43,033 nt of DNA from [Clostridium] symbiosum (lineage in GTDB: Bacteria > Bacillota > Clostridia > Lachnospirales > Lachnospiraceae): NCBI GenBank assembly GCA_021769625.1, contig JAETSN010000033.1, forward strand, positions 1-43,033, given 5' to 3'. Shown piece by piece: positions 35,270-42,885 of this stretch. Under the pieces are notes generated by a model. The model saw only the letters and a program-made list of their open reading frames with translations, had not been told where the DNA came from and made no database searches. A program made the position numbers and the translations under genes. How positions within the stretch are numbered: the first letter of the stretch is position 1; each line of letters starts with the position of its first letter.

Positions 35270-35815
35270 CTACTGTTCCATCTGCCGCCCCAGAAAGCCC
35301 GCCGCCGACAGGATCAATTTTTGTTCCACCTCTCCCATCTTCCCTTTTTCGGCATTGTTCAACAAGATGACGGCGCCTATCACATCTCCCTCGCTGATGA
35401 TGGGACTGATGGCCTCCTGACGGAACTCCTCGGAATTGTCCTGCGTCACAGGGATAAAATCGCGCTCGCCCTTGATGCTGACAACGCTTTCCCGGTTATT
35501 TACCTTGCTCTCCAGCTCCCTGCTGACATACTTCCCGACAGAATTTTTCATGCCGCCCGCCGCCGCAATGATCTGATCCCTGTCCGCGATCATCGCCACA
35601 TGGCCCGAAACCTGTGCCAGGCTCTCCGCATACTGTTTGGCGAAAGTCGACATCTCTCCGATCGGTGAATATTTTTTTAATATGATCTCCCCCTCCCTGT
35701 CAGTAAAAATCTCCAGAGGGTCCGATTCCCTGATCCGCAGAGTCCTCCTTATTTCCTTCGGTATCACCACTCTGCCAAGATCATCTATTCTACGTACTAT
35801 TCCAGTTGCTTTCAT
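35270..35815 (-). CDS. spoVT: Stage V sporulation protein T (AbrB-type regulator)
   Basis: 181 aa. The N-terminal AbrB swapped-hairpin DNA-binding domain is textbook (MKATGIVRRIDDLGRVVIPKEIRRTLRI, with DPLEIFTD-EGEIILKKYSP), followed by a GAF-like C-terminal domain (VAMIADRDQIIAAAGGMKN; GAVILLNNAEKGKMGEVEQKL). SpoVT adjusts sigma-G-dependent genes in the forespore. I start it at 35815, the conserved MKATG; the 57 upstream bases in frame are not family sequence. GGAGGAA precedes it. Element R3 is immediately downstream. Confidence 0.96.
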   Translation of the reverse strand: MKATGIVRRIDDLGRVVIPKEIRRTLRIRESDPLEIFTDREGEIILKKYSPIGEMSTFAKQYAESLAQVSGHVAMIADRDQIIAAAGGMKNSVGKYVSRELESKVNNRESVVSIKGERDFIPVTQDNSEEFRQEAISPIISEGDVIGAVILLNNAEKGKMGEVEQKLILSAAGFLGRQMEQ

Positions 35816-35856
35816 ATAAAATTTCCTCCATTTACTGTACTCACCATTTCTGGAAA

Positions 35857-35886
35857 TAGTATCTGCAAACAAAGAAATTCTATACC
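35857..35886 (-). promoter_or_regulatory. Candidate sigma-G promoter of spoVT
   Basis: On the minus strand GGTATA (35886-35881) and GATACTA (35863-35857) are 17 bases apart, close to the sigma-G pattern of ATA-type -35 and CATNNTA -10. It fits the known sigma-G dependence of spoVT, but is not a perfect match. Confidence 0.4.
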
Positions 35887-36028
35887 TTGTTTCTTTTACT
35901 TAGCTGTACCCTGCAATTTTTATGTTTTCAAATATCTTCTGTACTTTTATTTCAAAAATACGGGAATTTGTAACAGAAAATTTAATTGAAATGATACGAA
36001 TATGGCGAATGTTCTCTGATCGTTCTAA

Positions 36029-36094
36029 GTCAATAACCCCGCCGCAAGCAGCGGGGCATGGAATTTGATGCGCCTCAAGGGGCGGGGTATTGAC
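36029..36094 (-). repeat. Palindromic element resembling an IS200/IS605-type end
   Basis: GTCAATAACCCCGCC (36029-36043) and GGCGGGGTATTGAC (36081-36094) are inverted, with one extra base on one side. Inside are two smaller G+C-rich hairpins (CCCCGC / GCGGGG; CGCC / GGCG). The form is like the subterminal palindromes of IS200/IS605-type elements or their non-autonomous relatives, yet no transposase gene is present. The stretch to 36230 carries further short inverted repeats (GCCA / TGGC) but no credible gene. It lies in a gap of 440 bases between spoVT and the flavin reductase gene. Confidence 0.45.
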
Positions 36095-36255
36095 CCTCAC
36101 GGCAGTCGCCAAATGTCTGCAAGCAATCACTTTGGCTAATGCCAGGCAAGCTTGGCATTTTGCTCGCGGGAATAAAATATGCCGGCTGCTCCCAATCTGC
36201 CGCTTTGACGCAGAGGGAACACCCGGCACTGCCAGAACATATAGATCTGCTGTTT

Positions 36256-36876
36256 TTATCTCACTTCTCTCTCAAAATCCGAAGCCCCATGTTTGCAGAG
36301 CGGGCAGATATAATCCGCAGGAAGTTCCTCCCCCTCATACACGTAGCCGCATATCTTGCATACCCAGACTGTCTTACCGCTTTTCTCCTTCGGCGCTTCC
36401 GGTTTCGGCTTGATATTGTTCTGATAATAGGTATAAGTGACAGAAGGTACGTCAGAAAGCACTTTTCCCGCCGTCACATCCGCGATAAACTGGGTATGCG
36501 TGCCCAGATCGATCTCCTGCACCACCTTCCCTGAAAGATAAGAGTTTGTCCCTGCCGTCACATAATAAAGCCCGTTCTCACTGCGCTCCTTTGGCCCGTA
36601 GTCCTCAAACTTGTCCACATTTTTTCCGCTCTGGAAACCGAAATGCTTAAACGTATCAAAGGACGCGTCCTCCGCCAGAACAGACACATTGAACAGGCCC
36701 GTCGCTTTTACCATATCGTGCGTCTTATTCTGCTTGTTTACCGTGATGGATATCCGGTTCGGCGTGCTTGTCACCTGCATCACCGTATTGATAATACATC
36801 CGTTATCAAACCCATTCTCCTGCGCCGTCAAAACAAACAGCCCGTAGCTGAGCTTAAACATCACACTCTGATCCAT
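36256..36876 (-). CDS. Flavin reductase-like domain fused to rubredoxin (Hrb-type)
   Basis: 206 aa. Residues 1-150 are an FMN-binding split-barrel flavin reductase domain (KLSYGLFVLTAQENGFDNGCIINTVMQVTS; LFNVSVLAEDA; GTHTQFIADVTAG). A Lys/Pro linker follows, and a C-terminal rubredoxin with both CxxC-G knuckles (VCKICGYVYEG and CPLCKHG) that holds one iron. This matches high-molecular-weight rubredoxin, which passes electrons from NAD(P)H to flavodiiron proteins in oxygen and nitric oxide defence of anaerobes. GGAGG precedes the ATG. It is a single gene; R4 lies upstream. Confidence 0.93.
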   Translation of the reverse strand: MDQSVMFKLSYGLFVLTAQENGFDNGCIINTVMQVTSTPNRISITVNKQNKTHDMVKATGLFNVSVLAEDASFDTFKHFGFQSGKNVDKFEDYGPKERSENGLYYVTAGTNSYLSGKVVQEIDLGTHTQFIADVTAGKVLSDVPSVTYTYYQNNIKPKPEAPKEKSGKTVWVCKICGYVYEGEELPADYICPLCKHGASDFEREVR

Positions 36877-36998
36877 AAAAATTTCCTCCGTTTCTATAAT
36901 AAGTCTTTCCCAAACTTATCTCTTTATTCACTATAAATCACCGCTCATGATCCGTCAAGTAAAATCAGGAATGATTCCTGTTTTTATAGTGACAGGTA

Positions 36999-37134
36999 GC
37001 AGTGCTATTGGGTTAATGGCAACGGACGCCGGTAAGAACATAAAATGCTTCGTCGCCACGCTCTCGTCGGCTCTGTTTTTCAAGAGCCTGCGGGATGCGC
37101 GTCTGAGCAGGATATATACCCGCTTCCGGCGTCC
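36999..37134 (-). repeat. Structured interspersed element, variant copy R4
   Basis: Outer stem GGACGCCGG / CCGGCGTCC (37024-37032 and 37126-37134). Read on the minus strand, bases 37090-37024 align with the 3' half of R3 (GGCTCTTGAA-CAGAGCC hairpin, GAGAGCGTGGCGACGAAG, ATTTTATG). Homology extends outward to about 36999. The half that carries the core hairpin in R1-R3 is replaced by unrelated sequence. It ends two bases from the thymidine kinase stop codon. Confidence 0.8.
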
Positions 37135-37136
37135 CC

Positions 37137-37703
37137 CTACGGTGCCAACTTCCCCTCTTTATAGTGCCTCCTGCAAAGCGCCACATACCTGTCATTGGCG
37201 CCAAGACAGATCTGCTCACCGTCCCGGATGATCTCCCCCTTCTCATTCAGCCGGGTATTGCAGGACGCCCCCTGCCCGCACCAGCAGACTGTCTTCAGCT
37301 CTTCGATCACATCCGCCCAGGCGAGAAGCCATATGGAGCCCTCAAAAGGCTCCCTCCTGAAATCCGTCCGCAGCCCGTAGCAGATCACCGGTATATCAAG
37401 ATCATCCACTATATGCACAAAAAATTCGATATCAGACTTTTGGCAGAACTGCGCCTCATCCACGATCACGCAGTCATATCCGCTTATTTCTTTGTCGCTC
37501 ATCGCCACAAACTCTTCCACAAAGCGACACTCTTTTTCCAGTCCCATGCGGCTCCTGATTATCTTATCGCCGTCCCTGTTGTCCAGCTTCGGTTTCAGGA
37601 GAAGAGCCTTCTTCCCTCTCTCATAATAATTGTATTCCACCATCAAGGCATTCGCCGTCTTAGAACTGCCCATAGCGCCATGCCTGAAATATAATTTCGC
37701 CAT
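37137..37703 (-). CDS. tdk: Thymidine kinase
   Basis: 188 aa, type II bacterial thymidine kinase. The P-loop is GAMGSSKTANAL (9-20), Walker B-like VIVDEAQFC, lasso and zinc-site cysteines CWCGQGASCNTR and ALCRRHY. It phosphorylates thymidine for salvage. The start at 37703 (MAKLYF) comes one base after the permease stop codon; the ribosome site is weak, so reinitiation is likely. Position at the end of a nucleoside-import operon agrees with its function. Confidence 0.95.
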   Translation of the reverse strand: MAKLYFRHGAMGSSKTANALMVEYNYYERGKKALLLKPKLDNRDGDKIIRSRMGLEKECRFVEEFVAMSDKEISGYDCVIVDEAQFCQKSDIEFFVHIVDDLDIPVICYGLRTDFRREPFEGSIWLLAWADVIEELKTVCWCGQGASCNTRLNEKGEIIRDGEQICLGANDRYVALCRRHYKEGKLAP

Positions 37704-37704
37704 A

Positions 37705-38634
37705 TCATTTCGCCTTCTGGAACGGCTTGCCGTTCGCCGCCGGCACCCTCGCCGTACCCACAAACAGCACCAGCGCCAGGATCGTCACGATATACGGTAT
37801 CATGGAGATCAGGTTCGGCGACACCGTGTTGCTGGAGGTCGCCAGCACTTTCACGCCGTTGCAGAATCCGAACAGCAGGCAGGCGAGCAATGCTCCCTGC
37901 GGCTTAAACTTTCCGAAGATAACCGCCGCGATCGCCATAAAGCCCTGCCCCACGATAACGATCGGTCTGAACTGGCTCACCGTCGCCAGCGTTATGTAAG
38001 CCCCGCCGAGCCCTGCCAGAAATCCCGATATGATAACACAGGTATATCTTAAGCGGTAAACATTGATGCCCAGCGTATCGCACGCCTCCGGAGACTCGCC
38101 CACCGCGCGCAGCCGCATCCCGAATTTTGTCTTATAAAAGATAAACCAGATCACCGCGACCAGAACCAGTGACAGATAAGCCACGGAGTAATTGGAGAGT
38201 ACATTGTCCCAGAAGGAACCCACCGGGAAAATACCGTCAAATACCTTCGGCAGTTTCGCGCTGATATCCACCGCGGGAGTATCGGAAGAACCGTCGTAGA
38301 TCGCTTTGCAGAGGAACACGGCAAGCCCCGGCGCCAGAAAGTTGATCGCCGTGCCGGAGATCGTCTGATCCGCCTGAAAGGACACGCACGCCACCGCATG
38401 CAGCAGCCCGAAAAGCGCCCCCGCGAGGCCGCCCACAAGAAAAGCGATCCAGGGATTCCCGCAGGTCAGCGCCATCGCCGCCCCCACAAAGGCCCCGATC
38501 GTCATCATTCCCTCGATACCGATATTCACCACACCGCTCCGCTCGGAAAAGCAGGAACCCAGCGCTGCCAGCAGAAGGGGCGGCGTATATGTCATTGTTG
38601 CATTGATAAGCAAACCAAGATTTCTCAAAAGCAT
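37705..38634 (-). CDS. nupQ: Nucleoside ABC transporter permease (NupQ-like)
   Basis: 309 aa, eight to ten membrane helices, BPD_transp_2 family. TPPLLLAALGSCFSERSGVVNIGIEGMMTIGAF and LRAVGESPEACDTLGINVYRLRY are characteristic of the NupQ/YufQ partner. It starts on the last base of the NupP-like gene stop codon (ATGA-type overlap) and is followed after one base by thymidine kinase. Confidence 0.92.
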   Translation of the reverse strand: MLLRNLGLLINATMTYTPPLLLAALGSCFSERSGVVNIGIEGMMTIGAFVGAAMALTCGNPWIAFLVGGLAGALFGLLHAVACVSFQADQTISGTAINFLAPGLAVFLCKAIYDGSSDTPAVDISAKLPKVFDGIFPVGSFWDNVLSNYSVAYLSLVLVAVIWFIFYKTKFGMRLRAVGESPEACDTLGINVYRLRYTCVIISGFLAGLGGAYITLATVSQFRPIVIVGQGFMAIAAVIFGKFKPQGALLACLLFGFCNGVKVLATSSNTVSPNLISMIPYIVTILALVLFVGTARVPAANGKPFQKAK

Positions 38635-39749
38635 TACTTTGTACCTCCTTCGCTTTTTGCTTTCTTCTTTCCTGCAAGATCGAGCAGCAGCCTCTTAAAC
38701 ACATGGGCGATGGCGATAAAGAAGACGATCGTTCCCATGATGATATTGACGATCTCCGCCGGCGCATTCACGAGGGAAAGCTTTGTGCCGCCGTACTTCA
38801 TCGCCCCGTAGAACAGTCCAGCAAAGATACAGCCGATGGGATTAGTTGACCCAATCAGCGCCACTGTGATTCCCTGAAAGCCGAAACCTTCCTGAGAAGA
38901 AAACTGGCTGATGCGCATTCCCATTCCCATAAGCTGGCAGGCGCCGCCCATTCCCGCGAGAGCGCCGGAAATCGACATTGCCGTCATGATTTCCCGGTTG
39001 GAGTTGATGCCGCCGTACTCCGCCGCATGTCTGTTGAATCCCACAGCCTTCAGCTTATATCCCAGCGTTGTCCGGTTCAGGATAAACGCGATCACGACCG
39101 CCGCGAGGACCGCGACCAGAATATTATAACTCGCCCCGGATCCCATCACTTCCTGAAGGGACTCGTTTTTGACCAGCATCGTCGCCGACTCCAGGATATC
39201 CTTTGTCGCCTCGCCGCCCCCTTCTTTATGGACTGCCGGAATATTTACGACATAATTGGACAGGTAGTAGGCGATCCAGTTGAACATGATGAAGGAAAGC
39301 ACCTCGTTGATGCCCCGTTTTACCTTCAATACCGCCACGATCATCGACCAGAAGCCGCCGGCAACCGCCGCTGCGATCAGGCATAACGGCACATGGATAA
39401 TGGCAGGCACTTTTACGAACACGCCGACGATACATGCCGCCAGCGTACCCACCACATACTGTCCCTCCGCACCGATGTTGAACACGCCGGTCTGGAAGGA
39501 GAACGCCACGGAGAGCCCGGTCAGGATGATCGGGGAGGCATATACGATCGCCCACACAATGAATTTCGGCTTGCCGAAAACCCCTGTGATCAGCTTGCCG
39601 TACGCTTCGCCCGCGCTGATGCCCGCCGCCTGCAGAAGGATCGCCCCCACCGCAAAACCCACCGCGATCGAGATCAGCGTATAGAGCAGATTACCGTGGA
39701 GGATTTTTGTACCAAAGGAATTTTTTGTCTTATCATTTGCATTACTCAT
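38634..39749 (-). CDS. nupP: Nucleoside ABC transporter permease (NupP-like)
   Basis: 371 aa, BPD_transp_2 family, NupP/YufP branch: FQTGVFNIGAEGQYVVGTLAA, NEVLSFIMFNWIAYYLSNYVV and LKAVGFNRHAAEYGGIN are typical. The start at 39749 follows GGAGGTG; a GTG three codons earlier is possible. It overlaps the ATPase gene by eight bases, indicating coupling. Confidence 0.92.
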   Translation of the reverse strand: MSNANDKTKNSFGTKILHGNLLYTLISIAVGFAVGAILLQAAGISAGEAYGKLITGVFGKPKFIVWAIVYASPIILTGLSVAFSFQTGVFNIGAEGQYVVGTLAACIVGVFVKVPAIIHVPLCLIAAAVAGGFWSMIVAVLKVKRGINEVLSFIMFNWIAYYLSNYVVNIPAVHKEGGGEATKDILESATMLVKNESLQEVMGSGASYNILVAVLAAVVIAFILNRTTLGYKLKAVGFNRHAAEYGGINSNREIMTAMSISGALAGMGGACQLMGMGMRISQFSSQEGFGFQGITVALIGSTNPIGCIFAGLFYGAMKYGGTKLSLVNAPAEIVNIIMGTIVFFIAIAHVFKRLLLDLAGKKKAKSEGGTK

Positions 39750-41286
39750 GCGCTCCACCTCCTGCCATCATCAGGCCCAGTTCATTTTCATTTGCATCTT
39801 TACCGGGTACGCTTCCCACGATCTTTCCGTCAAAAATAACTTTGATCTCATCGGAAAGGCTCATGATCTCATCCAGTTCGAAGGACACCAGCAGCACTGC
39901 CTTCCCCTTATTCCTCTGTTCCACCAGATATTTATGTACATACTCGATAGCTCCCACATCCAGCCCACGGGTCGGGTTCACCGCGATCAGCAGTTCCGAA
40001 TCGTTGGTGATCTCTCTGGCGATGATGACTTTCTGCTGATTGCCGCCGGAAAGCTGTCCCGCCGGCTTATTCTCACTCCCTCTGGGACGGACGTCGAACT
40101 TTTCGATCAGTTCCGTCGCCTTTTTCTGGATCGCATCCCTCTTCAAAATGCCGTGTCTGGAGAATTCCTCCTCGCCGAAATTCTGCAGGATCAGATTGTC
40201 CGCCACGGAAAACTGCAGCACCAGTCCGTGCTTTTGCCGATCTGCCGGTATGCTGGTGATGCCCGCCTCGAAAATTTCCCTCGGCGTCTTTCCGAACACC
40301 TCTTTTCCATGTATCGTCACGGAACCTTCCGTGCCTTTCCGGAGCCCCGTAATGATCTCCACCAATTCTGTCTGGCCGTTGCCGTCCACCCCTGCGAGCC
40401 CTACGATCTCTCCTTTTCTGACAGTAATGTCAAGTCCTTTCAGGATCTCCACATTTCTGTAATCTTTCCCGTGCAGGTTCTTCACCACAAGGGCATCTTC
40501 CCCCGGTTTCTGGTCCTTTTTGTCCACCTTGAAAGTGACGTCACGCCCCACCATCATCGCGGCAAGCTGATCCTCATTCACCTCCGATACATTCACCGTC
40601 TGAATATACTTCCCCTGCCGTATGATCGTGCAATAGTCCGCGGAAGCCTTGATCTCTTTCAGCTTATGAGTGATCAGGATAATGGATTTTCCATCCTCCG
40701 TCAGATGCCCGATGATCTCGATCAATTCCCCGATCTCCTGCGGCGTGAGGGATGCGGTAGGCTCGTCCAGGATCAGAATATCCGCGCCCCTGTACAGCAC
40801 CTTTAAAATCTCCACCCTCTGCTGCATGCCCACGGAAATATCCTCTATCTTAGCATCCGGATCCACCTGCAGCCCGTAGCGCTGCGATAACTCCACCACC
40901 TGTTCCCTCGCCGATTTCAGATCCACTGTCAGTCCTTTTACCGGCTCCATTCCCAGAATGATGTTTTCCGTCACCGAAAACGGCTGTACCAGCATAAAAT
41001 GCTGATGCACCATACCGATCCCCAGTTCTATCGCCTTCTCCGGCGAATCGATGGCAACCTTGCTCCCGTTTACTTCAATATAGCCTGACGTCGGATGGTA
41101 CAATCCGTATAAAACATTCATCAGCGTAGATTTTCCGGCGCCGTTCTCCCCCAGGATCGCATGTACTTCCCCTTTGTGGACAGTCAGGTTAATGCCGTCA
41201 TTTGCGACAAAATCGCCGAATTTCTTAACGATATCATGCATGGCAATGACTGTCTTGGAAAGGTCAACATGACTTTCTCTCCCCAT
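39742..41286 (-). CDS. nupO: Nucleoside ABC transporter tandem ATPase (NupO-like)
   Basis: 514 aa, two ABC domains. N-terminal Walker A GENGAGKST near 46-54, signature SVGMQQRVEIL and ILILDEPTASLTPQE; C-terminal GVDGNGQTELVEI, LSGGNQQKV and NPTRGLD. It drives NupP/NupQ-type permeases. AAGGAGG lies about eight bases before the ATG at 41286; the longer frame upstream (to 41373) is not supported. A terminator-like hairpin lies between it and the binding-protein gene. Confidence 0.94.
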   Translation of the reverse strand: MGRESHVDLSKTVIAMHDIVKKFGDFVANDGINLTVHKGEVHAILGENGAGKSTLMNVLYGLYHPTSGYIEVNGSKVAIDSPEKAIELGIGMVHQHFMLVQPFSVTENIILGMEPVKGLTVDLKSAREQVVELSQRYGLQVDPDAKIEDISVGMQQRVEILKVLYRGADILILDEPTASLTPQEIGELIEIIGHLTEDGKSIILITHKLKEIKASADYCTIIRQGKYIQTVNVSEVNEDQLAAMMVGRDVTFKVDKKDQKPGEDALVVKNLHGKDYRNVEILKGLDITVRKGEIVGLAGVDGNGQTELVEIITGLRKGTEGSVTIHGKEVFGKTPREIFEAGITSIPADRQKHGLVLQFSVADNLILQNFGEEEFSRHGILKRDAIQKKATELIEKFDVRPRGSENKPAGQLSGGNQQKVIIAREITNDSELLIAVNPTRGLDVGAIEYVHKYLVEQRNKGKAVLLVSFELDEIMSLSDEIKVIFDGKIVGSVPGKDANENELGLMMAGGGAHE

Positions 41287-41453
41287 ATGATTTTCCTCCT
41301 TCTTCGTCTCAGCTCCGCCGTGCATCGCGAAATACGATGTATTTGCCTCATCCGGTGCTGCCAGCCACTTCAAAAGCCGTTCCCCGCTGCCGCATACCCG
41401 CTAAAACTTCCGCCGCTTTGGCAGATGCTGTCCCTATCTAATATCATAACATA

Positions 41454-41492
41454 AGAAAAAGGTGTAGAAAATCTTTTTCTACACCTTTTTCT
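41454..41492 (-). terminator. Intercistronic terminator/attenuator after the BmpA-like gene
   Basis: An 18-bp near-perfect stem (AGAAAAAGGTGTAGAAAA paired with its complement) with a three-base loop; the 3' arm contains TTTTTCTT on the minus strand. It lies 32 bases after the stop codon of the binding protein and 168 bases before the ATPase. Confidence 0.8.
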
Positions 41493-41523
41493 TTTATTTT
41501 TTATTTGATGACAATTTTTACCT

Positions 41524-42657
41524 TTAATCCAGTTCGTAAGCATCGCCGTGCGCTGCTTCGAAATCTGCCTGTGTCTCAGGAACAACGATCTCACCGGAGA
41601 TGATCTTTGCTTTCACATCTTCCACTGCCTTGATCACATCGTCGGAGAGGTTTGTCGTTGTGGGAGCGATATCCACACCGCCTGCTGCCAGGTCATATGT
41701 GATAACGCCGCTCTGCAGTGTGCCTTCGCATACAGCTTTCGCCGCCTCAAAGCTGGCATTGTCCACTCTCTTCATAGCAGATGTCAGAATATTTTCAGGA
41801 GCCAGGGAACTCTGGTCAGAGTCTACACCGATCGCCCATTTACCTTTTTCTTTACATCCTTCGATCACGCCGAGGCCTGTTCCGCCTGCCGCATGGAAGA
41901 TAACGTCAGCACCGTCTGTGATCATGGTTGTCGCTGCGGATTTACCGCCTGCCGTATCAGCGAAAGAGTTTGCATTCTGCTGCAGGATCGTTGCATCCGG
42001 ATTGGCATCCAGAACGCCTGCACAGTAACCGTAACCGAACTCATGCATAACCGGGGTGCCCATGCCGAGCACGAAACCTACTTTGTTGCTCTCTGTCGTC
42101 AGGCCTGCCACATAACCTACAAGGTAAGAAGCCTGCGCCTGCTTGAACATCAGGCATGTCACGTTGGGCAGTTCAATACTGGAATCATCAATGATGGCAA
42201 ACTTCTGATCCGGGTTTGCTTCAGCCGCCGCCTTTGTAGCGTCTGCGAGCTGGAAGCCGACACTGATGATCAGATCATATTCTTCATCGATGAAAGTCTC
42301 CAGATTTGCCTTATAATCAGCGTCTGTCTTGGACTCCAGATACTGAACCTGAATGCCAAGTTCGTCTGCCGCCCTCTGCAGTCCTTCCCAGGAAGACTGG
42401 TTGAAGGAGCCGTCGTTTACGCCGCCTACGTCCGTTACCATACCTACCTTTATTTCAGAATAGTCTGCTGCCGGAGCTTCTGCCGCATCTTCTGCAGGTG
42501 CCTCAGCATCCTCTGCGGGAGCTTCCGCCGCATCTTCTGCAGGCGCCTCAGCCGCCTCTTCCGCGGGAGCTGCCGGCTCTTCTGCGCTGTTTCCGCATGC
42601 CACCATGGAAAATGCTACCGTGCATGCGAGAAGAACTGAAATCAATTTCTTCTTCAT
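41524..42657 (-). CDS. BmpA-family nucleoside-binding lipoprotein
   Basis: 377 aa. Lipoprotein signal to SMVAC with Cys21, a repetitive tether (APAED repeats, about residues 25-66), then the BmpA/Med domain (IKVGMVTDVGGVNDGSFNQSSWEGL; YDLIISVGFQLADAT; GGKSAATTMITDGADVIFHAAGGTG; WAIGVDSDQSSLAP). It captures nucleosides for the NupOPQ partners. GGAGGAAA precedes the ATG, and a good vegetative promoter lies about 60 bases upstream. First gene of the operon that ends in thymidine kinase. Confidence 0.95.
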   Translation of the reverse strand: MKKKLISVLLACTVAFSMVACGNSAEEPAAPAEEAAEAPAEDAAEAPAEDAEAPAEDAAEAPAADYSEIKVGMVTDVGGVNDGSFNQSSWEGLQRAADELGIQVQYLESKTDADYKANLETFIDEEYDLIISVGFQLADATKAAAEANPDQKFAIIDDSSIELPNVTCLMFKQAQASYLVGYVAGLTTESNKVGFVLGMGTPVMHEFGYGYCAGVLDANPDATILQQNANSFADTAGGKSAATTMITDGADVIFHAAGGTGLGVIEGCKEKGKWAIGVDSDQSSLAPENILTSAMKRVDNASFEAAKAVCEGTLQSGVITYDLAAGGVDIAPTTTNLSDDVIKAVEDVKAKIISGEIVVPETQADFEAAHGDAYELD

Positions 42658-42724
42658 AACTTATTTCCTCCTATTGTTTACTTGTCCCGCCCGATACAGG
42701 CAGGAAATTAGCTTGTATTAATTC

Positions 42725-42753
42725 AGTATAAGTGATTCTTTTCCCTTTTTCAA
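42725..42753 (-). promoter_or_regulatory. Promoter of the nucleoside import operon
   Basis: TTGAAA (42753-42748, minus strand) and TATACT (42730-42725) are 17 bases apart. No purine riboswitch-like fold was seen between promoter and gene. Confidence 0.8.
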
Positions 42754-42885
42754 GAAGCACTTTCATTTTCGTGTAAATTTATCTCATTCGGCAGGACGCA
42801 ACGCATATTATGTTGACATTTAACAAATTTTCTTATATTTATTGTATAAATTATAACAATTTTTTATTTTATGGCGTTCGACCTC

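Noticed and set aside
35900-36229. A 109-codon frame on the minus strand upstream of spoVT
   Set aside because: It runs through the palindromic element and the spoVT promoter region, lacks a ribosome site and resembles no protein family.
9874-37134. R elements as a CRISPR array, tRNA-like structures or integron attC sites
   Set aside because: Copies are far apart and not regularly spaced, no cas, tRNA anticodon arm or integrase is visible, and the inverted-repeat ends differ from attC boxes.
42658-42724. Purine or other riboswitch before the nucleoside import operon
   Set aside because: Only about 60 bases lie between promoter and start codon; no purine aptamer loop sequences are present.
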